Part shown: positions 5,851-10,676 of the stretch, piece after piece
How the letters are laid out: each line of letters begins with the position of its first letter
Position numbering within the stretch: the stretch's first letter is position 1
DNA from: Vampirovibrionales bacterium
GTDB taxonomy: Bacteria; Cyanobacteriota; Vampirovibrionia; Vampirovibrionales; JAGQHJ01
DNA: 10,676 nt
Direction: 5' to 3'
NCBI GenBank assembly: GCA_025451145.1
Contig: JANWKX010000001.1
Coordinates: 1 to 10,676 of the forward strand
Notes under the pieces: generated by a model
The model's database searches: none
The model's input: only the letters and a program-made list of their open reading frames with translations
Told to the model about the DNA's origin: nothing
Program-made: the position numbers and the translations under genes

Positions 5851-6402
5851 TTAGCTATCATCGCCGCCAAAGGAATCAACATAAGACGAATCGGTTGCTT
5901 GTGTCTGCTTATCGTCGTCTTGTTGAATCTGCTGGAGATCAGGATCATCTTCTTGAAGGTTTTGAAGGACTTGCTGAAAGTTTGTCTTGAAAATATTCAA
6001 GTTTTGCGCTTTATCTTCGGCAATGCCTTCCAGGCAGATTTTCTCTTCATCGGAAATATTGGGATCAATCGCCATTTGCATCAGCTGTAAAGGAGAATCC
6101 CCTTGAACCTGCTGAGCAAGCTGCTGGTAGATTTGAGAGCCTCTCATTTGGTTGATATATTGCTGGGTAATAATATCCGCTGGATCCTGAATCCCTTGAG
6201 ATTGGGCGTATTGCAGAAGTTGCGTCTGCTGATCACTGGGTAAAGCTTGAATTTGCTGATAGGCACCTAACTGGGCATTGAAAATCTGTCTCAGTTGTTC
6301 GGACCCTGCCGCTGCCAGATTCGTCGGAGCAGTGGCCGAAGGCGCCGTTGGAGATGGGCTGCTTGTGGTTGGCGTAGAACCAATGCCATTAATACCACCC
6401 AT
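5851..6402 (-). CDS. Unrecognised Gln-rich, acidic-tailed small protein
   Basis: I do not recognise a family. The likely start is the ATG at 6402, because AGGAG (6411-6415) lies eight bases upstream. An in-frame start at 6423 would place that site inside the gene. The 183-residue product begins with a Gly-rich MGGINGIGS. A Ser/Thr/Pro/Ala linker covers about 9-32. Residues 33-150 are predicted helical by composition and hold most of the 35 glutamines. The tail at about 151-183 is strongly acidic and Gln/Asp-rich. It has one cysteine, no signal peptide and no membrane segment. It lies last in the ruvC/oxidoreductase/bioD direction, 69 bases after bioD, and may have its own AT-rich promoter in that gap. 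Such composition occurs in soluble scaffold, chaperone-client or secreted accessory proteins, but none can be claimed. Confidence 0.75.
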   Translation of the reverse strand: MGGINGIGSTPTTSSPSPTAPSATAPTNLAAAGSEQLRQIFNAQLGAYQQIQALPSDQQTQLLQYAQSQGIQDPADIITQQYINQMRGSQIYQQLAQQVQGDSPLQLMQMAIDPNISDEEKICLEGIAEDKAQNLNIFKTNFQQVLQNLQEDDPDLQQIQQDDDKQTQATDSSYVDSFGGDDS

Positions 6403-6471
6403 GATCAATTCTCCTGAAATCAATTCTTCTCTATGTATAAAAATAAAAACAATTGATTGAGCAGAATTGCT

Positions 6472-7161
6472 TCAAACTTGAGAAACATTACAGTTTGTAA
6501 CGAAAAACTCTGGCGGCAAATTGGACTGAAACCGAGGTGGGAGATCTTCGCTCAACAGGCTGGTCCAAATAGGAAGAGAGGGGCCAAGGCATGATCTTAA
6601 CGTTGGAATCAGGGTCTGAACGGCCAATGGGGCTTCCGGCAAGTGTTGAGGATAAAAATTCAGCATCAGGCCTAGGAGCTTGAGTTGCCTACTTTGAAGC
6701 GCCTCAATGGATAGGAGAGCCTGGTTAATCCCGCCTAGGCGACAATGTCCCACCAATAAAACAGTTAAATCCAGGGCTTGAATCAAATCAATTATCAGCA
6801 GATCCGGTGTGATGGGCACCATAAGTCCCCCGGCGCCTTCCACCAAGACCACATCAAATTGCTGTTTTAGCTGTGAAACATCCTTTAAAATCGGCTCAAG
6901 CTGAATCGTTTGGTGGGTATCGGCAACAGAAGGAGTGACGGGTGGCACAAAACAGTATCGGTTAAAGATCGAAATCTTGTCTCCCAGATGACCATTCAAG
7001 AATGCCGGATCCTCAGGAGGCTGGCCTTCAGGTGTCCCCGTCTGGATGGGTTTATAGTAGGCGACGGATAATCCTTGATGGATGGCCAGTTCTGCAAGGC
7101 CTAAGCTGACCCAGGTCTTCCCGATGCCGGTATCTGTCCCGGTGATAAAAATGGCAGTCAT
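6472..7161 (-). CDS. bioD: Dethiobiotin synthetase
   Basis: BioD closes the ureido ring of dethiobiotin from 7,8-diaminopelargonic acid, CO2 and ATP, the penultimate step of biotin synthesis. The 229-residue protein has the P-loop GTDTGIGKT at residues 8-16. K37 falls within YYKPIQTG, the same number as the conserved lysine of E. coli BioD. The VEGAGGLMVPI block sits near the middle, followed by HCRLGGINQALLSIEAL and GLMLNF. The length is normal. The ribosome binding site is poor and the start lies 24 bases after the upstream oxidoreductase stop, so translational coupling is likely. No other biotin gene is visible nearby. Confidence 0.95.
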   Translation of the reverse strand: MTAIFITGTDTGIGKTWVSLGLAELAIHQGLSVAYYKPIQTGTPEGQPPEDPAFLNGHLGDKISIFNRYCFVPPVTPSVADTHQTIQLEPILKDVSQLKQQFDVVLVEGAGGLMVPITPDLLIIDLIQALDLTVLLVGHCRLGGINQALLSIEALQSRQLKLLGLMLNFYPQHLPEAPLAVQTLIPTLRSCLGPSLPIWTSLLSEDLPPRFQSNLPPEFFVTNCNVSQV

Positions 7162-7185
7162 CGATTTGCTAGAAACTAAAACCGC

Positions 7186-8193
7186 TTACGCCATGAGGCT
7201 GGGTTGCCTTAAGGGGACTGGGCCTCTGGGCATAATGTCAGCTGAGGTAATGATTCCATAAAACTGCCGGGAGTATAGATGGTGGCCTTGACGTAAAAAG
7301 CCTAATGCGGGGCCGCAGACATTATCGACCATGGTGGTGGCATCATCCAGGGTCATCACATGGGTGGCATGATGCCCCAAGGTGGTTTTTCCACTGATAG
7401 ACACCGTGGTGCTAATGGGTTTTCGGGCATTGCGGGTATCGACCAAGCCCCCAACGGTAACTTGATCGCGCCTGCAAATGCCAGCCAATTCCAAAATGAT
7501 ATCGTCAGCATGTTCCATGTTGTTCAGCTCCAACAGGCCGTTTCGTTTCTCCAGTTCTGCCTCAATATCGGCATCAGACATTTGGGCGACTCTCTGAGCA
7601 TCAAAACCTTCCAAGTGGAGAAAATCCTCGCGGATGGTTGCCCGGTAAGTTTCCCAATTGGCAATCCCGACGCCAAACCGAATATCAATATGGGACACTT
7701 CCACAAAGGATTGGGCGGCTACGGCTGCAATGGTGCTTAAAAAGCCTGGTGTGGCGCCAGCCCCGGTAATATACAAGACGCCTTTTTCTTGAAGCATTTC
7801 ATTCAGCTGAAGCATCCGTTCAACGGCGCTGGTCCGCTTTAAGGCATCCACAAAAATGCCACGAAATCCGGTTTGGGTCACAATGGATTCAATGGTTCTG
7901 GGGATAAAATCAACCGGCAGGTTGGGGAGTGCCACAAACACCACATCAATTTCATCGCCGTGTGTCAAAAATAAATCCAGGATGGTTTGGAGAGAGGGCA
8001 CTGCATCCGGATGCTCACGAAGCTGCTTGAGATTTGCAACGGATTCACTTTCAATGCCCTCGGCATCAAATAAATAGGCTTCCCGATCCACCAGAGCCAC
8101 GGTTTTAAAGTCTTGAGTCTGATTTGCCCGTTGGACCATTCCTTTTCCCAATCCACCAGCCCCTAAAATTGCAAGTTGCATAGGTCGTGACAT
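7186..8193 (-). CDS. Saccharopine-dehydrogenase-like NAD(P)-binding oxidoreductase
   Basis: The start is the ATG at 8193, because a perfect AGGAGG (8203-8208) sits nine bases upstream; a longer in-frame start at 8241 would put it inside the gene. The 335-residue protein starts with a Rossmann strand and glycine motif, AILGAGGLGKG at 8-18, then an acidic VDRE (35-38) at the end of the second strand, which favours NAD over NADP. Later blocks are VFVALPNLPVDFIP (85-98), FVDALKRTSAVE (114-125), YITGAGATPGFLS (141-153), FGVGIANWETYRATIRED (173-190), NNMEHADDIILELAGICRRD (224-243) and NVCGPALGFL (291-300). The layout resembles saccharopine dehydrogenase or dihydrodipicolinate reductase-type folds. 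From memory very similar proteins are common in Cyanobacteria under this generic name. Its substrate is not known to me. It is probably co-transcribed with bioD, 24 bases downstream. Confidence 0.85.
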   Translation of the reverse strand: MSRPMQLAILGAGGLGKGMVQRANQTQDFKTVALVDREAYLFDAEGIESESVANLKQLREHPDAVPSLQTILDLFLTHGDEIDVVFVALPNLPVDFIPRTIESIVTQTGFRGIFVDALKRTSAVERMLQLNEMLQEKGVLYITGAGATPGFLSTIAAVAAQSFVEVSHIDIRFGVGIANWETYRATIREDFLHLEGFDAQRVAQMSDADIEAELEKRNGLLELNNMEHADDIILELAGICRRDQVTVGGLVDTRNARKPISTTVSISGKTTLGHHATHVMTLDDATTMVDNVCGPALGFLRQGHHLYSRQFYGIITSADIMPRGPVPLRQPSLMA

Positions 8194-8202
8194 AGTGCAA
8201 TG

Positions 8203-8208
8203 CCTCCT
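8203..8208 (-). promoter_or_regulatory. Ribosome binding site that fixes the oxidoreductase start
   Basis: The minus strand reads AGGAGG, a perfect anti-16S match, nine bases before the ATG at 8193. It excludes the longer in-frame start at 8241. Confidence 0.85.
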
Positions 8209-8289
8209 GTTCACTTTTTGTGGGGCAATACTGCCATCCACAGTGTTCTTTTATCATTCATTTCATGTTAGCCAAAATCAGGCCACGTT

Positions 8290-8787
8290 TCAACGCGCCG
8301 AGAACAAACTGACGGCGCCCTGCTCAAAAGCACAGGAAAGGGCAATGGCCAAGGCATCAGCGGCATCATCGGGTTTGGGCAGTTCAGTCATGCCGAGTAG
8401 CTGCATGACCATTTCCTGGATCTCCCGCTTGCCGGATTTCCCGTAGCCGGTCATATTCATTTTGACCTGCATGGGGGTATATTCCCAGTAGGGGATTCCG
8501 TGAGCCTGGAAAGATAATAAAAGGACACCACGGGCTTGGGCCACGGGCACCATGGTTTTGGCATTACGGCAGAAAAAAATCTTTTCAATAGCGGCCAGAT
8601 CCGGTTGGGTTTGTTCCAGCAACGAGATCATGGCAGTATGGATACCGTGGAGTCGGCTGGCGTCTGATTCATGTTTGGATGTGGAAATAATGCCCCAGTC
8701 CTTGGCATGGTAGCGCTTATTGGCATCACATTCGATTAAGCCAAACCCAACCCGTTCGTATCCTGGATCAATGCCGAGTATTTTCAT
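8290..8787 (-). CDS. ruvC: Holliday junction resolvase RuvC
   Basis: RuvC is the endonuclease that cuts Holliday junctions after RuvAB branch migration. With the ATG at 8787 the protein has 165 residues and starts MKILGIDPG, which puts the first catalytic aspartate at D7, as in E. coli. The other metal ligands are visible: E68 in LAAIEKIFF, then D141 and D144 in PDDAADALAIA. VPVAQARGVLL and the GYGKSGKREIQEMV segment also match the family. An ATG nine bases further upstream (8796) is an alternative start. Neither has a clear ribosome binding site. The start codon overlaps that of the divergent lnt gene. The oxidoreductase follows on the same strand after 96 bases. Confidence 0.95.
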   Translation of the reverse strand: MKILGIDPGYERVGFGLIECDANKRYHAKDWGIISTSKHESDASRLHGIHTAMISLLEQTQPDLAAIEKIFFCRNAKTMVPVAQARGVLLLSFQAHGIPYWEYTPMQVKMNMTGYGKSGKREIQEMVMQLLGMTELPKPDDAADALAIALSCAFEQGAVSLFSAR

Positions 8788-8788
8788 G
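8785..8788. other. Shared start-codon palindrome CATG of ruvC and lnt
   Basis: The four bases CATG provide ATG on the minus strand (8787-8785, ruvC) and ATG on the plus strand (8786-8788, lnt). If both starts are right, the divergent genes have no intergenic space at all. The promoters and leaders of each must then sit inside the other coding region, or one mRNA must be nearly leaderless. On the ruvC strand a weak TTGCTC-17-TTTAAT promoter match ends only a few bases before the ATG. Confidence 0.5.
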
Positions 8789-10216
8789 ATCTTCATTAAA
8801 CAGTGGCTGGATAAAAAGAGCAATTGGTCTGTTGTGATCAGTGGCTTGCTGCTGGGCTTATCCGCACCAGGGATAGGCTTATGGCCTTTGGCCTGGGTGG
8901 GGCTGATTCCGGCCTTGAGCCAGCTTCGCTTTGTTCAGGGCTGGAGAGCGGCTTTTCTTCAAGGCAGTTTGTTAGGCCTAGTTTATCATAGCATTTTACT
9001 GGTGTGGTTTTTAGGGTTGCACCCGCTGACTTGGATGGGGTTTTCCCCATGGGTCAGTTTTTTCATTACCCTCACGGCATGGGTGGGCGCTGCCCTATCT
9101 CAAGGGGTGATTATCGGGATTATTTGGATGGGGTTTTATGCCCTAAGGCGATTTTTGCCCATCGGGTTTCCCTGGGTGGCTGCTGCACTTTGGGTGGTTG
9201 GATTGTATGGCCTCAACCAAAATCCTGTCGGCTTACCGTGGGGCTTTCTGGCCTATTCTCAAGCTTCAGTGCCTTGGATCCGCCAAAGCACGTATACGCT
9301 CAGTTTTTATGGACTAGAAGCTTGTATTATTTTTGCCCAGATGGCCTGGATGAAAGCCATAACTGAAAATAACCGAAATTGGGCCTTTCTGGGAATGGTG
9401 ATTCTCCTTATAACGGTTTTCGTGGGAGCTGCACACACACCAAAACCTTCGGGAATTTTACGGGAGCTGAATCCGCTGGGAATTCAGGGGAATTTATCGA
9501 TTCAGGCAGAGCGATCAGGCCTGACATTTTCGGAAAAAGAACAGTATTACGCCCATTTGATTCAAAAGGCTCTTACAAGGACCCATGAGAAGGTTCGGTT
9601 GGTTATTTTGCCGGAAGGGGCTTTGGCCTTGACGCCCAGATCCTCCTGGCAACAGTTCCCCCTGGGGGATTCAACGGCGTTGCTTTCGGGCGGCATTTAT
9701 CTTCAATCCGATGGCTATCATAACGGGGCGCTTTTGTTTCAACCTGGCGCCAGCCCTCAGGTCATCGGAAAGCGTTACTTGGTCCCTTTTGGGGAAACGA
9801 CGCCATTTGTCTCAGGCCAATGGCTGGCCAAAAAGCTTTCAAAATGGGGCATTGATTATGGAGATAGCTTTACGCCTTCCTCTTTTGAGCAACCACCGTT
9901 TCAACTGGGAGCCCATCGTATGGGGGCACTCATCTGCTTTGAAGCCCTCTACCCTCTGTTGGCCAGTCAATACCGGCAGCAAGGGGTCCAGTTACTGGTG
10001 ACTTTGAGTAACTTGGGATGGTATCAACAAAATTCATTGTTAGAATCTCAGTTTTTGGCGATTAATCAAATGCGGGCGGCTGAAACAGGCATTCCTTTGA
10101 TTTTAGCCACCAATACCGGTGTGTCTGCGATGATTTCAGAACATGGCCAGGTTCTGAACCAGACCCCTTCAGGGCAGGCTGTGTTTTACACGGTTCACTC
10201 AGTGAAAGGTTTTTAG
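8786..10216 (+). CDS. lnt: Apolipoprotein N-acyltransferase
   Basis: Lnt is an inner-membrane enzyme that adds the third acyl chain to the N-terminal cysteine of lipoproteins, using phospholipid as donor. With the ATG at 8786 it has 476 residues, slightly shorter than E. coli Lnt. The first 215 or so residues form several hydrophobic membrane segments, opening with VISGLLLGLSAPGIGLWPLAWVGLIP, the typical Lnt entry. A periplasmic carbon-nitrogen hydrolase domain follows. Its Glu-Lys-Cys triad is visible as E277 in VILPEGAL, K329 in GKRYLVPFGE and C384 in LICFEALYP. The segment TLSNLGWYQQNSLLESQFLAINQMRAAETGIPLILATNTG is also typical. ATG 8771 is an in-frame alternative but would overlap ruvC more. 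No clear ribosome binding site precedes either. Confidence 0.95.
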   Translation: MIFIKQWLDKKSNWSVVISGLLLGLSAPGIGLWPLAWVGLIPALSQLRFVQGWRAAFLQGSLLGLVYHSILLVWFLGLHPLTWMGFSPWVSFFITLTAWVGAALSQGVIIGIIWMGFYALRRFLPIGFPWVAAALWVVGLYGLNQNPVGLPWGFLAYSQASVPWIRQSTYTLSFYGLEACIIFAQMAWMKAITENNRNWAFLGMVILLITVFVGAAHTPKPSGILRELNPLGIQGNLSIQAERSGLTFSEKEQYYAHLIQKALTRTHEKVRLVILPEGALALTPRSSWQQFPLGDSTALLSGGIYLQSDGYHNGALLFQPGASPQVIGKRYLVPFGETTPFVSGQWLAKKLSKWGIDYGDSFTPSSFEQPPFQLGAHRMGALICFEALYPLLASQYRQQGVQLLVTLSNLGWYQQNSLLESQFLAINQMRAAETGIPLILATNTGVSAMISEHGQVLNQTPSGQAVFYTVHSVKGF

Positions 10217-10336
10217 CCTGTCCTAACTTAGCCAAATGAAGCCATTCAATTTTTGGGGACTTTGATCGATACCAAACTGAGTTCGATCGACTTTGGATGA
10301 CCTCTCGGCCGTTACAGGAATGAAAGCCTTCAGTCT
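10217..10336. other. Gap between lnt and the next gene
   Basis: These 120 bases hold no gene I can support. GATCGAT (10264-10270) and CGATCGA (10284-10290) form two small palindromes about 20 bases apart. Just after the lnt stop, AATGAA and TTCAATT could form a weak hairpin near a run of T, but this is not a convincing terminator. Confidence 0.5.
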
Positions 10337-10676
10337 ATGAACATGTCCTTTGCTGACGATCATATTCTCGGGATCTCCTTCTATAAGGATAATACCGAAG
10401 GTTTCCTCAATGAGTTTGAGCGTTTTCTCCTCTATGGGGTGAGTCAAACCCTGAGTTTCTATACCAATTTAATATTCGAGGATTATGCCGTACCCAGTGA
10501 TCGGCAGTTATCGCTTCCGCAAGGCTTATCGCATCAGGAAAAGCACTCCCATTTAAGTCATTTAGGGGCCCGATTGGATTGCCGTTATATTGTGTATGGC
10601 AGCTTGATTCAGTCTTACAATGCCGATCAATGGGTTGAAGGGATTAATGTCTACCTCAATTTATTCGATTGCCAAA
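10337..10676 (+). CDS. Start of a protein with a possible TolB/CsgG-like N-terminal domain, cut by window edge
   Basis: The open frame runs to the window end without a stop, giving 113 codons. The first candidate starts are ATG at 10337 and ATG at 10343, and an in-frame stop at 10298-10300 precludes earlier ones except within 36 bases. The ribosome binding site is unclear (AGGA about 17 bases upstream). The visible protein has ILGISFYKDNTEGFLNEFE near the start, and later LGARLDCRYIVYGSLIQ followed by EGINVYLNLFDCQ. The order of a 'GI-F--N---' strand, a search for an element, then 'L-CRYIVYGSL' and a 'V-L-LFD' strand recalls the TolB_N/CsgG/FlgO-like domain found in TPR and regulatory proteins. 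That resemblance is by pattern only. I cannot name the family with certainty. Confidence 0.55.
   Translation, partial: MNMSFADDHILGISFYKDNTEGFLNEFERFLLYGVSQTLSFYTNLIFEDYAVPSDRQLSLPQGLSHQEKHSHLSHLGARLDCRYIVYGSLIQSYNADQWVEGINVYLNLFDCQ

Noticed and set aside
8720..8785. Longer lnt reading frame starting at ATG 8720 or 8771
   Set aside because: These starts add residues inside ruvC that do not match the usual Lnt N-terminus. ATG 8786 gives the normal short lead-in to the first membrane segment.
8788..8823. Longer ruvC frame from a TTG at 8823
   Set aside because: It adds 12 residues with no family match, and starting at MKILGIDPG puts the catalytic Asp at position 7 as in other RuvC proteins.
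10223..10447. Minus-strand 74-residue open frame opposite the start of the last gene
   Set aside because: It needs a TTG start, lacks a clear ribosome binding site, and overlaps by 111 bases the plus-strand frame, whose sequence looks more protein-like and stays open to the window end.

Overview
The window is a stretch of mostly housekeeping genes from a Gram-negative (diderm) bacterium. An outer-membrane two-partner-secretion (TpsB) transporter and an apolipoprotein N-acyltransferase both require an outer-membrane or lipoprotein export context. By eye the base composition is balanced (mid-to-high 40s % GC), gene density is high, and start codons mostly carry AGGAG-type ribosome binding sites. 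The saccharopine-dehydrogenase-like oxidoreductase resembles, from memory, a protein family common in Cyanobacteria. This weakly suggests a member of the cyanobacterial phylum, possibly a non-photosynthetic Vampirovibrionia/Melainabacteria relative. That placement is inference only.

Left part (1-3748). A minus-strand pair, proC then rocD (truncated by the window edge), encodes enzymes that together interconvert ornithine and proline through glutamate semialdehyde/pyrroline-5-carboxylate. Upstream of proC on the same strand is a TpsB/ShlB/FhaC-type outer-membrane transporter with no adjacent secreted TpsA partner. A 524-bp divergent intergenic region follows. It holds an extended -10 promoter and a possibly structured leader for tpsB, and the long leader of the translation-factor operon.

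Middle part (3749-5831). The classic infC-rpmI-rplT operon (IF-3, L35, L20) lies on the plus strand and ends in a very clear Rho-independent terminator. Next comes a separately promoted PduO-type cob(I)alamin adenosyltransferase with an unusual C-terminal extension.

Right part (5851-10676). A minus-strand run reads, in transcription order, ruvC, the saccharopine-dehydrogenase-like oxidoreductase, bioD, and an unrecognised small Gln-rich acidic protein. Divergent from ruvC is lnt. The two start codons appear to share the palindrome CATG, so each gene's expression signals must lie inside the other gene. The window closes with the start of a plus-strand gene whose N-terminus looks like a TolB/CsgG-type domain (tentative).

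I see no mobile element, CRISPR array, tRNA or rRNA, and nothing that clearly forms a new multi-gene system. The least explained items are the Gln-rich protein, the orphan TpsB, the oxidoreductase next to bioD, and the overlapping ruvC/lnt starts.
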